64,000 nucleotides of DNA, from the NCBI RefSeq assembly GCF_000801105.2, contig NC_079512.1, positions 35,543,848 through 35,607,847 of the forward strand. Reading direction: 5' to 3'. Numbering within the stretch: position 1 is the first letter of the stretch; each line of letters begins with the position of its first letter. The position numbers and the translations under genes are program-made. Under the pieces are notes generated by a model. That model made no database searches. It worked only from the letters and a program-made list of their open reading frames with translations, and was not told the DNA's origin. Source of the DNA: Raphanus sativus (taxonomy: Eukaryota; Streptophyta; Magnoliopsida; Brassicales; Brassicaceae). Below, piece by piece: positions 21,378-34,142 of the stretch.

Positions 21378-21979
21378 GAGCAGAAGAGAATGTAACAAAG
21401 ACCCCTTACAGATGAAACGTAGAGGCCAAATGTGAATTTGGAGCTTATTCTAAGGGAAAGTTCTGTGCTTTGGCCTCCAATCTTGCCCTTGTGATGTATA
21501 GACAGGCCGAGCATCATTTGTTTTTATTATATGTTAAATTATTGGAGCACTGCGGGCACTGAACCATACTACTTTTGTAAGAGTAAACTTAAAGATCAAT
21601 TTAATAGTAAACTCTAGGGTAGTAGTACTAGGTAGGAGTAGGTGGTTGTACTAGACATTTGTGTCACATGAAGTTTTTTTCTTTTACTTTGTCTACAACA
21701 TCAGTGATGAATGCAGTCTCCATGCACGTTACATTACATCATCCTTTGTGTATTTCAGTATATCATGGTAGTAGATATAGAACCACTAATATGCGAGCAC
21801 TAAGCTTTCTTGTACTTTTTTAAGCAAACAATTTTTTGAACACATAGTTAAGCTGCAATAACCAGATAATTTTTGAACACAAACTGTCTTGAACAAAACC
21901 AAAAGGGTAGATTCAATCTTAAACCCATAACAAGATGATAGTTCAAAATAAAAGAAGAAGAGATAGAACAAAGGTAAGA
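21378..21979. other. Intergenic DNA between the LTR element and BOB2
   Basis: Probably what is left of the upstream part of the CCT-motif gene plus the BOB2 3' flank. On the minus strand an open stretch at about 21410-21517 runs into the LTR, but I could not match it to a CCT protein. No other gene signal. Confidence 0.4.
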
Positions 21980-23036
21980 TCAGTTAAACTTTGCATTAGA
22001 GAAGTTCATCTCAGGATGCTGAGACATAAACTTCTTCATCATATCTTGCTTCTCAATCTCATCACTCGTTGGAAGCCCCATCTGCTTCTGCCTCTGATCA
22101 AACATCATCTTCTCAACGCTGCTGCGAGTCTCCGGATCCAAATCAGACAGTTTGCTGCTCTCCGGTTCAACTTTCTGAGTGTCAATCTCAGGCTCACCCT
22201 TCACACAGTACTTCCACCACTGCATCTGGTCCTGCTTTGTCAATAGCACCGATATGATCTTCTGATCCTCGATGTTCCAGAAGCAGTCGTCAGGCTTGAC
22301 AGCATTGAAGAACTCTCCATCGATGATGGGATCTTGCCCCTTGAGACCAACTTTCAGACGGTTCTTCTTGATCTCACAGGTGACAGAGCGTGAGCTAGTG
22401 CCGCTAGGGACTGGGATGGTGATTGTGACCTCCTGGAGGTTCTGTGTCCATGAGTACTTCTCAAAGTCAAGCCCGTTGCCTTTGTTAGGAACTGCACCAA
22501 ACGGAAACAAGAAGAAGTTAGTTTACGGTAAGAGAAAACAAAGTTCTCTGATCTATATCAACTCAAGAACTAGTTCTTATTAACACTTAAAAGATCTAAT
22601 CTTTCTACAAAACCCTAGTTAATATAAGAGCATGATCAAACAAAACTCATCAATCAAGATCAAAGGGCTTACCAATGGGACCCGTTTTCTCTTCCTCCTT
22701 AGGTTTATCCACCTCCATGGGTTCCGTGGGCTTCAAGCTATCCTTCTTTGGCTTCTCCACCTCCATGGGCTCCACGCTCTCCTTCGTCAGCTTCTTCTCA
22801 ATAGGCTTCACGGTCTCCTTCTTCTTCTTCTTCTCGACTTCACTCAACCTCTTCTTTGCGACCGTAACAGCAGTGGCGATCTCTTTCTCAGCCGAGTCTT
22901 TCAACAGAAGGTCGCTCTCTTTCCCAATAAAATCAAGAACTTTCTCCAAAAACCCTAGAGGGTTTGAAGGATCAAGACTTGCCTTGAACGGCACCGAGGG
23001 TCTCGTCTCCTCTTGCGTATCAGAGATAATAGCCAT
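21980..23036 (-). CDS. BOB2: NudC-domain small heat shock protein, BOBBER2-like
   Basis: Cytosolic chaperone of the NudC/CS-domain family; BOBBER proteins act in development and thermotolerance. Two exons: 22673-23036 and 21980-22491, joined in phase 1 to 291 residues, the family's usual length. Residues 1-120 hold an N-terminal helical region (FLEKVLDFIGKESDLL) and a Lys/Glu-rich linker with P-M-E-V-[DE]-K-P-K repeats. The CS domain starts at about 130 (KYSWTQNLQEVTITIPVP) and includes VGLKGQDPIIDGEFFNAVKP and D-D-C-F-W-N-I-E-D. The C-terminal tail ends M-M-K-K-F-M-S-Q-H-P-E-M-N-F-S-N-A-K-F. The start is the first ATG of the frame. The next gene is SINAT4-like, the same order as At4g27890/At4g27880. 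A perfect heat shock element sits in the promoter. Confidence 0.93.
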
Positions 23037-23136
23037 TGGTTGTCGTTAAACTCTTAGGGGGTTTTGATGATATAGTCGGGAGATTGAATAATATCAAGAA
23101 TGAAATTTGTAGTTGTTAATGAATCAGAGACTTGAG

Positions 23137-23179
23137 TATTTATAGGAAGTGATAAACGCAAAAAGGAAGTTTCGAGAAA
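23137..23179 (-). promoter_or_regulatory. BOB2 promoter: TATA box and perfect heat shock element
   Basis: TATAAATA on the minus strand at 23137-23144, about 100 bp upstream of the ATG. At 23166-23178 is GAAGTTTCGAGAA, three alternating inverted nGAAn units and so a perfect HSE, 21 bp beyond the TATA box. The spacing is typical of heat-inducible promoters. Confidence 0.75.
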
Positions 23180-23737
23180 AAGCAGAGCTTAAGTTTTCCA
23201 AAATTCATCAATTTTCTTTATTCAAAATTTATTTTCCTATTTTGTCATTCTGTTTAATAATATGGAAATCTGCAGTTCCCTAAATATAAATAATAATTTA
23301 TGACATTTTAATTGATTTAAGACTATTGAGATCTTTTTCTGTCAAAAAGGTATAAGATTTGTATATTTGTATATATTATCCAATCTTTTTTAGAATTGAT
23401 ATTTAAATATTTATGTGAAAAGCCTATTACTTGACAGAAAAGAAGATTTGTTGTTATCTATTGATATCAAAAATAAGATTGTTGAAATCTTAATTGATAA
23501 TAAATCTCAAACAATTTACAGGAATTGAATAACATCATATTTCTACCTTATATTTGATTATTGTTAAAGTCGGTAGATTTTTAAGATTATAACGTGATAA
23601 GATCAAACACATTCATTCATTCATTCAAGATACGTTTTAGATACAGACAAAGAAGAAGAGCGTGTAAACAAATCCATCATACAACTTTCGTTCTCGGAGA
23701 GAGAGAGAGAGAGAAAAAAAGGAGAAAGCATGAATGA

Positions 23738-24964
23738 TTAGGAAGATAGGTTCGGCATGAAAAGCCCAGAATCTGGACTGTGTTGCTCTTTCCAGATTTT
23801 ACCGGTGACTCTAAGTTTAAGCTCTTTCCTATCTCCACCGGAGAAGAAGAGAGCCATGTTCCTCTGGATGATGAGACCGTCGTTGCTGTCTCTTACTTTC
23901 CTGTGGCTATCTCTGATGCTTCTCGGTGTTCCTTCCCATGTTAGCTTCCTCCCACTGCCTCCCACTTCCAAGCTGTAGCTGTAGCTCCGTGCTTCTTCCT
24001 CGTCCCCCATGAATCTCAGGAACGCCATGTATACCGGACCCATCCCGAGCTGGAACGCCTCAAAATGGAGGCAGAAGTATTGCCCAAAGCACTGAAACAC
24101 CTGAGAACCCAAACAAAACAAGATGAGATGTCCCAAAACATCCCAAGATAAAACATGTTTACTAAGAGACGAAGAGATATATGCTCACGGTTAGCATCCA
24201 AGTAGCGTTCTCTACTTCACGCGGATTGGACTTGACATAACGGTGGTTAAAAGTGGAACCAGCGTGCATGTCGACTTTGTGATCATCCCTGAGATGGGAC
24301 ACAAGGAAAGGGATGTCTCCAACGACACCACACTCGGAGCCAGCGTAAGGACAACCGTAAGGTCTGAAGTTACAGAGAGACTCGTGCTTGAGTTTGCTGT
24401 AGTAAGGGAAAATCTCAGGGCATCCGAGGTTGTAAAACTTGCAAGGCAGCTCAAGAGACTCGGCAACTTTCTCGAGAGCTAAACATCTTATGTCTCCAAG
24501 CTCTTGTCTACAAGTGGGACACCGGTTATGCACTCTCACTTTACAGGTCGAGCATAACGTGTGTCCATTATGACACTGCACCCAAAAAAAAAAAAAAAAA
24601 ATACTTTTCACATCAACACATAAAGTCAAATCGTACGATGTGATGATGAACACATCTAAACATCAGTTACCAGATCGTAACGCTTAATATAGTAACATCA
24701 GCTCCATGAACACAAACATCGTGAATCAAATTTAGACATAATCACCTGATGGATAGGAGGGTACATAGAACAGGTACAGACAGGGCACTCGAGAAGCTCG
24801 TAGACGCTAGTTGCGGTGGGACCGACGATATTGGTAACGACGGTGGGAGAAGCGGCGGCGGAGGAGTGGCTCTTGGTGGAAGAGAAGTGGAAAGTTCCTC
24901 CGTTGTGATGGATCTCATCGTTCTGATTGCTTCTCGTCGACGATTCCATACTATCCGTCTCCAT
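23738..24964 (-). CDS. SINAT4: SINA-type E3 ubiquitin ligase, SINAT4-like
   Basis: RING E3 ligase of the seven-in-absentia family that ubiquitinates signalling and autophagy proteins in the cytosol. Three exons: 24746-24964, 24189-24575 and 23738-24100, giving 322 residues. The RING is C-P-V-C-T-C-S-M-Y-P-P-I-H-Q-C-H-N-G-H-T, then LCSTCKVRVHNRCPTC (about 60-95); exon 1 ends inside the RING. The SIAH zinc finger follows (C-K-F-Y-N-L-G-C ... H-E-S-L-C; C-P-Y-A-G-S-E-C ... H-L-R-D-D-H). The TRAF-like substrate-binding domain fills the rest (MLTVFQCFGQYFCLHFEAFQ and G-D-E-E-E-A-R-S-Y-S-Y-S-L-E-V). All zinc ligands are present. The start is the Met of METDS; the frame upstream has no ATG. Confidence 0.94.
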
Positions 24965-25591
24965 TTCCACCCACAATTTGATTTAAAAAAAAAGAAACAA
25001 AATACAAAATCGCCTAAATTCAAAAAAAGAAAAAAAAATTAGGTCAAAAAAATCCCCTTCCCTATTTTTTTTTCTTTTATAGAATCTCTCTTCCCGGAAA
25101 TGAGAATTCCTTTCTTTCAAACTCGATTAACAGGAGCAAAAGCGATATGAGAATGGATTCGATTAGACAAATCTGGGAAAAGAGAGAAAAGGGAAAGAAT
25201 GTTGAAAGACGAAAATTGATTTTTTTTTCTTCTTCGGGGAAACCAAATCGGGCCCCTGAAGTCTCTCCCTCTCTTCTTCTCTTTCTCTATCTCTATCGTC
25301 ACCGTTTCTGGGAAAGGCGGATGCTTTTCTTCGTTGGCGATCTCTGAAATTGAGGGAGAAAAGAAAGAGAAATGGAATCTGAGCCGTTCAGATGCTGTGG
25401 CTCCTCTTTAATTCGAATTTGAATCCGACGGTTATCTTACAACCCCAACCAATTGGCTACAGCCTTTAGCAGTGTTGTCATTTTTATATCATATACCCAA
25501 TGCGAACATAACTGATGTCCGTTAATATCCGCTAACGCCGTCGAGAAAGACTAACCTTTTATAAAGTATTCTATCTATCATTAAAACAAAT
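24965..25591. other. SINAT4 5' flank and intergenic DNA
   Basis: Pyrimidine/purine-rich 5' UTR-like sequence of the SINAT4-like gene followed by spacer up to the tRNA. No further ORF is supported. Confidence 0.5.
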
Positions 25592-25663
25592 GGTTCTATG
25601 GTCTAGCGGTTAGGACATTGGACTCTGAATCCAGTAACCCGAGTTCAATTCTCGGTAGAACCT
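25592..25663 (+). tRNA. tRNA-Gln (CUG)
   Basis: A 72-base cloverleaf. GGTTCTA pairs with TAGAACC, the D arm is GTCTAGCGGTTAGGAC, the anticodon stem TTGGA/TCCAG (one G-T pair) encloses CTCTGAA with anticodon CTG, and the T arm is CCGAGTTCAATTCTCGG. There is no intron. A run of seven T (25665-25671) follows as an RNA polymerase III terminator. All invariant bases look intact. Confidence 0.95.
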
Positions 25664-25880
25664 GTTTTTTTATCCCTTTTTTAGTTTACATTCAAACAAA
25701 CTGAGTCGAAGAAAGGGCAAACTTCATGTCGCAATTTATTTGTGTCCTTGGAAACGACTTCTACACTCACAAGTCACAACAAAGGTTTGGTTTTAAAAGC
25801 AAAACAAAAAAGTCTAACGCGAGCTCTCAAAACAGAGTGGAAGAAGAAAAAAGTAGCATGAGGTTTGACAAGCTTCAGGT

Positions 25881-28800
25881 TCAGTAAGATGATGAGTATC
25901 CGAAGCTACCAGCCTTTCTCCCCATAAGTGAAAGCATCATCTCTCCCGCTGGATTCTCGGTTCCATCAGACCATCCGTACTTCTCAAGCAACTGATCCAC
26001 AAAGGTACCCACCACGTAAGATATCCCCGACACCGACACAGCTATCATCGCGTATTTCAGAACGCTCTTCAGGTGGCTTCCTCTCGGGCTCCTCACGTGA
26101 GCTTTGGCTATAGCCAGCAAGACGATGCATAGCAGAGATGCCCCGAAGACTGATGCCACTTTGTAGTCTCTGTTGTGTGTTTTGCTGAATGAAAAGTAGT
26201 AGACAATGGGAGGGAGTAGTCCCGTGATAATGAAGGATATGATTGCGACTATTACGTGAAGCGTGAAGTTTTCTCTTCTTCCTAGGAGTCGCTTGTACCG
26301 ACCTTCTTCTTGCAGGTTAGTCTGGTTATCCTCTGTTGTTGTTGTTGTTGTTATTATGGGTTCCTCCTCTCTAAGTTCTTGGAGCTGCAAAATAAGTTTC
26401 TCTGTAAGTTTCTTGAGATTGTTCATTATGCATGAAGATGAAGAAGTGATCACTCACATTATGAATAATGAGAATAAGCCCGCCAAACAAGTTCGCAAAC
26501 CCCAATACCAAAATGTTCACTGCAACAACAATGATACATACATAAGTGTTTTGGGATTTTTGTGTTTCACAATGGAAGTGGAATGGTAAGGCTGAGGGGG
26601 TGTGTACTTACATGTTGAAGCACCAGAACCAGCGGCAGATGAGATAACACCGAGGCTTGTGATGGCTTCTATCAGACCTCCATATACAATGCTTTTCAAT
26701 ATCTCCAGTTTACGTCCTTCAACCACTGGTCCTGTAACAGCTGGTCTGACTAACGGTTCCGTTAGAGTCCCTTCTTCCAACGAACTCACTGGGAGTGGTG
26801 GAATATCAATTCCACGAATCGGTCCTCCTCCGTCACCTGAGTCCATCACACCTAGAGGGAAGCGGAAAGGTATTTAATGAAAAATGACTACAAAGTACGC
26901 TAACAAAGAAGACACAAGATTTTACCTGTTACTTTGGTAAGACCAAGATCTGGCTTTCTAGGTTCTGTTCCTTCAAACAGATGAGAGACACCTTCTGTGT
27001 GAAATATAGTTTCTACTCTTACTCCATCGGGTCCACTAGTCACAATGTTTGATATGTTCACGTCACGAGATGGTTGAATCGGGGAGAGGCGTCCTTTGTC
27101 TGACGAGTGGTTCTCCTCTGCTGCGCTAGCATCATCCCTGTCGATCTTTAGCTGTGTTTGCTCCTCATCCGCTGAAGGAACCAGAAACTGCTGCCCGTTT
27201 TCAACAGTAGCTCCACTGTTGACACCTTTGCTTGTGTCTTTTGAGTTTGCAACTGCCATTGTATCAAGAAAAGAGTGGTGAAGTTTTAACAAGTCCAAAG
27301 GAGAGAGATAGAGAGAGGCAAAAGCTAAATAAGAGAAGAAGGATTTTGGACTATCACGTTTTGTTTTTATTAACGTTGCTTCTCAAAAAATTCAACTACA
27401 AGACACGAAACATGGGTTCCACTTTTTAAGAGTGACTCAATTATATGTACCTTGAATCAGAGCGGTGTCAACAGGCTTATTGTCTTGAGAGACACTGATC
27501 TCTGACACATCTGCACCACAATGCATTGAAATAAATTGCTTAAGAACCAAGGGGTAAAATTAGATTATATTTAATTAGAGATTTAGTCTTTCACACCTTG
27601 CTTCCTCCTTTATTTCAGGATCTATTTGTTTCATAAATAATTGAATTAAGAGAATGTCCCCCCTACCTTGAATCGAAGTTACTGCACCTTCCTGAACAAG
27701 GGCTGGGGCTTCTGATGGGATGTTTGCAGTAGAACCGGCCGTCTCTTCTCCTAAAACGCTTGGGTTATCACGTGGCAGACTAGTTTCCGGAATACTAGGC
27801 ATTGTTCCACCTTGACAACACAAATTAAATAAACTTTAATCCTAATGCTAGTCTAGTACAACCCCTTCTGCATTATTGTGAAAAAAAAGTAGAGACATAT
27901 AGCATTATTGCAATATTAATTCTACTAAACACAGAAGTAACCCCTTTTGAAGTACTAAAATAATAGAATGTCTTGGTCTTACACATTAAGTGATATGAGA
28001 CTGGCAAAGGGACCAAACAATACCTTGCTGAACAGGTGGTTCTTTTTTCTTCGATCCAAACATTGAACCAAACCAGTTGGAATGGGCTGTAGCTTCCTCT
28101 CGAGGCTTTAGCTGAGTGTTTAACCTCTCGACACTTTCACTGGGAGCAAGCGGCTTTGAATCCACCCCTGCAATTTGGATTGGATATAATATTTCAGTTT
28201 TTTTTTAAGTACCAAATAAATTGTTAGAATTATAATGTACCTTTGGGTATGAATATGCTGAAGCAGGACAAGCACTTGTAGAAAAAGGATTCGCGTGCAA
28301 CGTTGTCACCACCACCAACTGCAGACGGCTCATTGTCCTCGGAACGAAGAACAGGATCAACAGGGTCAGGCCCTCTCACGCGCTTTGGATCTTCGGGAAC
28401 ATGACTGATCTTACGTTTTCTTTTCTTGAGGACAACTCTTTTGGTGATGCAAGAATGGCAGTTTGGACAGAAGAGATCATGCGTCTCTTGGTTACCAAGC
28501 ACTTTCTCCACGTTATAATCTTCAACATCGTCGATGTCCACCTCCTCCTCCTCTATCACATCAGAAGTGCGTTGATCAACAGCAGCATCCACCTCTTTAG
28601 GGACATCACCGTCTTGTACTTCTTCGATCTCACGTGATGGTCCTTTGTTATCCTCAGGAGTTGAATCGTTTTCAGATACTGGCTCATTTTGCTCTGCGTT
28701 CAAACGCTGAGCAGTTTGTGACTCATGAGCATCAGGTTCTGCTTCAGCTGACTCAGAGCCTAACAAAAAAAAATTACATTATGGCATCTTGAACCAAGTA

Positions 28801-29598
28801 AGTCAATTTATCAACTATTTTTTACTACAAGTCAATCAAAGTCAAGAGGAAATAGCTAATCTTTAAAGAGAATTGGTGCAGGTTGTTGGTCAAAAGGAGG
28901 CCCTAAACAAAGGACTGACCTTTGGTCTCAAAACATAAGAAAGAATCATCTTCTTTGTAAGTCCAATCGCAGTGGCGACATTTCCAAATTCCTTCATTCA
29001 CAAACAAAGAATCATGACAAAAGGACTTCTCACCACCACCACCACCACCATAAACGTGACTTATAATCTAATTCTAAACATTGTCTTAAGCTGATAACTG
29101 TAGCCTATTTGATTCGAATCATTTTCACAACAGAGAAGCAAAGAAACGCTAAAATTTTAAAAAAGGTTATTACTTTAAGCATATATATCACATAAAGTTA
29201 AACAGCTCAAAAAACATGAAGTCAACGGAAGGTTTTTTAGTCAACCAACCTTGTTCTCCGTCGAAGTAGACGTTGCCGTCGTGGTGCTCCTCGTGAAATC
29301 CGATGACCGTCTCTTTCTCCGGCGACTCCGGGACCTCCAAATCTTCTATTGCGATATGCTCTCCTTGGCCGTTGTTCCGGAGATCAGTGATCCCTTCGGA
29401 AAAGCTAGAAGAGGAGGAGCTAGTGTTGGTGGTGATGGTGCTTCCGTCAGCACTGTCGGGTCTCTTTCCGTGAGGAAACGACGACGTTTTCTTTTCCAGC
29501 TCGACAACTTGTTCGTCTTCTTCTTCTTCAGCTTCTACAGGCTGGTGGAGCTTCTCTGTCCCGGTGGTGGGCTCATTGATTTCTGCGGCGGATCCCAT
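25881..29598 (-). CDS. MEB1: Membrane protein of ER body-like (MEB1-like), copy A, with zinc ribbon
   Basis: VIT-like membrane protein of the MEB group, which accumulates in ER-body membranes and has been linked to iron and manganese transport. Nine exons: 29250-29598, 28241-28759, 28024-28167, 27667-27810, 27451-27510, 26926-27252, 26612-26851, 26458-26519 and 25881-26384. All phases close to 782 residues. The long N-terminus is acidic; exon 2 has F-C-P-N-C-H-S-C (about 213-220) and Y-K-C-L-S-C (about 277-282), a likely zinc ribbon. The C-terminal third is the membrane domain: [49 protein letters not shown], a fourth helix and [20 protein letters not shown]. The Asp-Gly of canonical VIT1 helix 1 is not seen. 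Exons 2-7 are all phase 1-1. It is the first of three tandem same-strand paralogues. The use of every N-terminal exon is inferred from splice sites only. Confidence 0.85.
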
Positions 29599-31787
29599 CA
29601 AAAATAGGCCAAAGTGGGAGACACGAATGGCCAAGGAGAGAGATGGTGAGATCTAGAGAATGGGGTCGCCTCTGTCTCTTCTTTGCTCTCACTTCAACGT
29701 TATCGTTGCGATGTTGATTTCTTCTGTGGTACTATATTATTATTATTGATTATGATTATTTATCATGATGATGAAGTGTCTTGACTTCTTTTGCCGTTTA
29801 TCACCACGGTTTCCACATGATTATTATACTTTTGTTAACTTATCTTCTCATTAACACTTTCCAATTCTAAGTGTATTAAATCACTATATTAAATACGCAC
29901 TAGTTGATATTTTTTTAGGAAAATCTGCTCTGTTTATGTTATAATTTTTTATAGGATTTTACAGAAATACAAGCAACACATTACTGATCACCCCGTATGT
30001 GTCAATCCACATTTTTTTACAGTTTTAACCCAAGCAAAACATTACTTATATTAGAAAAAGAAATTATCAGCTTAAGTTACCATTCAAACCATATGATAGA
30101 TATCCTACTATATATATGTATTGCATTAGTGGACTTTATATTATTACTGTTTATACCACGCGGTGAACCTGCGAACAATAATGTACTTTTGTGTAAATAG
30201 TGAAAAAATTAGTTGAAGATTTTGTCTGCTTCTTTTAAGGGATTCTGATTGTGTCACGTGGATGACAGAAGATAGAGAGAGAGAGACTGCATTCATCGTT
30301 CATTTCACGATGTCCGCACCTCCCCACCTAACACCGATGCCTCTCTCTTTGATTTTTATTACGGCGAAAAGACGCTTATCTAGATCAAACAGGTAGGTTT
30401 GGTAACAATAATAAATAGATAACCAAACACATAATAAGAAAGTCGCATCTACTCCAATGTGAACATTCTTTAGATAATTTGGCACGTAACGCGTTTGCTG
30501 ACATATTAACATTTATCACATCTCTATTTTATTTAGATGTCTTTTTTTGGGTACGATTTTGTTCCCATTTTGTGAAATCTGTATCAACTATTAGTTCCAG
30601 AATAATTATTTAGGCTGTGTTTAAGAAAAAAAAAAAGGAATAATTATTTAGGCTACTGAAATAACGATAATTTCAAAAAAATCATTTTAACTACAATCGA
30701 ATTATACAAGTTTTTCCAATAGTAGTCTCGTCTTTTAGTGTTGTTGACCGTGGCATTTATTAATGGATTGGTTGTGGTTGTGATCAATCACCATCGCCAT
30801 TTAAAATAGTATATTTTCAGTATATCATCAGAATTATAACAAACAATGACGCAAAAAGATAGAAATGTTATCACAAAAAAAGACGGAAACAAGAAGATAT
30901 TGGAGCAAATCGCCTGATTCAGTAAGTCTTAACTACTATCAATTATACCCACCTAAAATAACCAAAAAACACACGTTACGAACGTGGTTGACAGCCATGC
31001 ATTAGGAATGTAAATCGATTTTAAAAATAGTATTATTGATCTCGGTCGGTATGATGATGGACGAGTCATGGTTCATGCGAACTTGTCCTTTTGAGTTAAC
31101 ATGGATTCATCATATCCCTGTGTTTTGATTCCCGGCCAGATGTTTCTAAAAATTAACAAATTAAATAGGTGTTTAGTTCGAAAATAAACTGTAGCGTATA
31201 CCTCTTTTTAAAAGAAAACCAACCATTTAAAGTGACAATAAACAACAACAAAGCATCCAAGTCTTATGCTTACGATGTTTCCACAGAAGATTCACCGAAC
31301 AACTAAAAGTACGATTCGAACGGTTTAGATTAATCTTGTTTATGTTTTAATGTGATTCTTCGAACCAGTGGGCGACTGTGTGAAAAGAGTTTTGTACGGC
31401 ATGCTTTTTACACCACAATACGGGAACACACTTGGCCCTCCTTGTCTGCAAAGTGTGAGAATCCCATATTAAGATAATTGACCATGAGATAATTGACCAT
31501 GAGAAGGTCCATCAGTGCATATAAAAACTCCTCTATTTCATATCATCCCACTACTTCTTTGTAATTTCTCCACCGATCTTTGTATTCATGCATCCTTCGT
31601 ATAAATTGTTAAATCTAAACGTCTCTCAAAAAAAAAAAATTGTTCTGACAAAAAGGTTATCTGTTGTCTCATTGAACACTGCCTGTCTACTTTATTTCTC
31701 CATAAAGATAAAGTTCTTTTACTTTGGAAAACATTCGAAACTATAAAAGGTAAGAAAAGGACAATGGAAGTGAAAGACCAAATAGTC
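29599..31787. other. Intergenic DNA between MEB copies A and B
   Basis: 2.2 kb of AT-rich spacer with no supportable ORF. It contains the copy A promoter, including a G-box (CACGTG) at 30255-30260, followed by a (GA)n run. Confidence 0.5.
30255..30260. promoter_or_regulatory. G-box (CACGTG) upstream of MEB copy A
   Basis: Palindromic bHLH/bZIP site 657 bp upstream of the copy A ATG, in GTGTCACGTGGATG. ER-body genes, MEB1 among them, are controlled by the bHLH factor NAI1, so the site is a reasonable candidate. A chance hit cannot be excluded. Confidence 0.4.
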
Positions 31788-34142
31788 TCAAACTCGCGGA
31801 GTTTCGGTTGTCTCATCATAAAACCCGCTTTTCTCAAGCCACTGGTTTACGAAGTACCCCATGAACGTAGAGAATCCCGACGCGGTCGTGGCCATCGACG
31901 TGTACCTAAACAGAGTCTTGGCATACTCGCGCTTCTTCGATACGTAAGCTTTCGCAACAGAGAGCAAGATGATGCAGAGGAGAGACACTGCGTAAACAGC
32001 TAAAGTCTTGTACTCTTGCTTCTTTTCTATTCTTCTTCTGAACGAGAAGCCGTATACAAGAGGTGGGATCAGACCGCACACGACGAAAGACGAGATTGCG
32101 ATCAGTCTGTGAAACCACCATCTATCTCTTCTCCCCAGAGCTTCCACGTACCTATCTTCTTCTTCTTCGACGTCTGATTCTTTCTGATCATCAGTGTTGG
32201 TTCTTGTTTTGGGTTTCTCGTTTATTAACTCTTGGAGCTGCAAACGAAAACGGCGTCTTTTTAGTTTTTTAAATCCTCTGAAACTAATGTAACGTGACAT
32301 ACAAGAAAGGGTCACTTACGCTGTGAACAATCAGAAGAAGACCGCTCGACAAATTAGCAACTCCCAAGGCCAAAACATTCACTGCAATAAAATAAAAAAA
32401 GTCATTGAAAAATGTTTTTATGCGTTAGTTAAAAGTGTCTATGGCTTCTCGAGGAGATGTGGATCATCACTTACGAGTTGAAGCACCAGACGCAGCTGCG
32501 GATGTTACGGTGCAAAGACTTGTGATGGATTGTGTCAGACCTCCATACACTATACTTTTCAAGATTTCAAGTTTATTACCTCCTTTGCCAGGTTCAACAC
32601 TCTTTGTAGTCTCTGGCTGAGTAGCTGGTTCTGCTTGGGTTTTAGCTGGTGTCTCTTTCTCTACATTTTCATGAGTTTCCTTATTGGCAATATGCATAGA
32701 TGGTTGCTCCTGTGGTGGTGGAGGATCTACCGGAACTGGGTGAACTTTTTGGTTGTCTAACATAATCAAAGAATCTTTATTAAAAAAACAAGCTTCATTA
32801 GTATTCATCTCATAAATCATAATTCAAAACAAACCTGTCTTTTTGTCAGAATCTTGGTCATATTCTGCAGCTTGAGTTTTCTTAATATTTTCTTCACTAG
32901 TAGTATCAGTAGACTGTGAATCAGCCTCTTTGTCGCCTGGTATTGTTAAAAAAACAAAACAAAAAATCGTCAAAATCTTGAACTGATGTATACAAAAGAC
33001 TCGAGGATAAACAGTAATTTACCTTTCTTCTTGTGATATATGGGACTGTAACGGGACCTTATTGCCATAACGACGAGAAACAATACCGCAAACGCTGGAA
33101 GCAACCAAAGTATGGAAGCTGAAGGCAGCGGCAATGAAGAGACAGAAGGAAGTTCCAATTGCAATGGAATGAAAGACGGTGATTGCTGTGGAGAGGTGGA
33201 ACTGGAAAGGACAGAGAGAGCGATCATAATACATAGGAACAACCAAGCAAAAACATCCAGGTACCACTTGGGAAAACTCGGTCTGTCTTTCTCAGTCTTG
33301 ACATCAATGCTCGGTTCCTCATCATCGGTGCCAAGATCATTGATAGTAGTTGACTTTGAAGAATCAACCCATATGATCTTGCCTGAAGTTGCCAATAAAA
33401 CCTACGTCAATCACAACTGTTCACAAACGTCAAGACACCAAAAGAAAGGGTACCTTTGTCTTTGATGTGGCCATAAACAGAATGGAACAGCTGCTGAAGA
33501 TGAACAGGGAACCATGACGAAACCTTTGTCTTCTTATCTTGGGATCTTGAACCATTATTAGTGTCAGTAGCCTCATTTGCGTTGTCAGTTTTTTTGGCGG
33601 GTTGGAGATCTGATTTCTTCACGAGCTTGACTGTTTTGGTGATATCTTCACCGCAGCAGGGGCAGTAAAAGTAATACTCGTGCTGGTTCTTGATTACAGT
33701 CTCCACATCATCATCTTCAAACGAATCACGTTCAGTTTGTGAATCTTTTGCTCGAACTACATGTTCAGTTTCAGGTGAATGGTTCTTGTCTACAGATCCT
33801 GAACCAGTCACATGTGACTCGAATCCTATGGGAACCAAACTGGAGTCTAGCATTCATAAAAGAAAATAAAAAGAAAAAAGTGAATAAAAGTAAAATCTTC
33901 ATTTGGTGACATATTCGTTTTACTTTTTTTCTGTTCAAGATCAATTTATTAGATGAACTGTGCAAGAAAATTCTCAAACCTTGTTTGTAGCTGAAGTCAA
34001 CGCTATCTTCTTCATCCTCGCTGCAGTCGCGCGGTGAGTCCGGGGGTATTTTGGTAAATTCATCGGTATAGACACCATCGCCACATGCATCGTCAACGGT
34101 GGAGCTTGGAGAGGGAGTCTGATTCGTTGCGGTGGATTCCAT
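31788..34142 (-). CDS. MEB-like VIT-family membrane protein, copy B
   Basis: Second tandem copy, same strand as A and C. Seven exons: 33980-34142, 33454-33846, 33023-33382, 32835-32936, 32475-32756, 32320-32381 and 31788-32237; phases close to 603 residues. Exon 2 keeps one Cys pair ([11 protein letters not shown]) aligned with the copy A zinc ribbon, but the second pair is missing. Exon 3 is absent from copy A and encodes two hydrophobic segments, [16 protein letters not shown] and [18 protein letters not shown] (about residues 215-285). The C-terminal VIT-like domain begins [15 protein letters not shown] and ends [15 protein letters not shown]. At the position where A and C have I-E in helix 1, B has T-Q. 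Four internal exons are phase 1-1. No stop or frameshift. Confidence 0.85.

Noticed and set aside
22675..23049. 124-codon plus-strand frame
   Set aside because: Antisense of the Lys/Glu-rich BOB2 exon 1.
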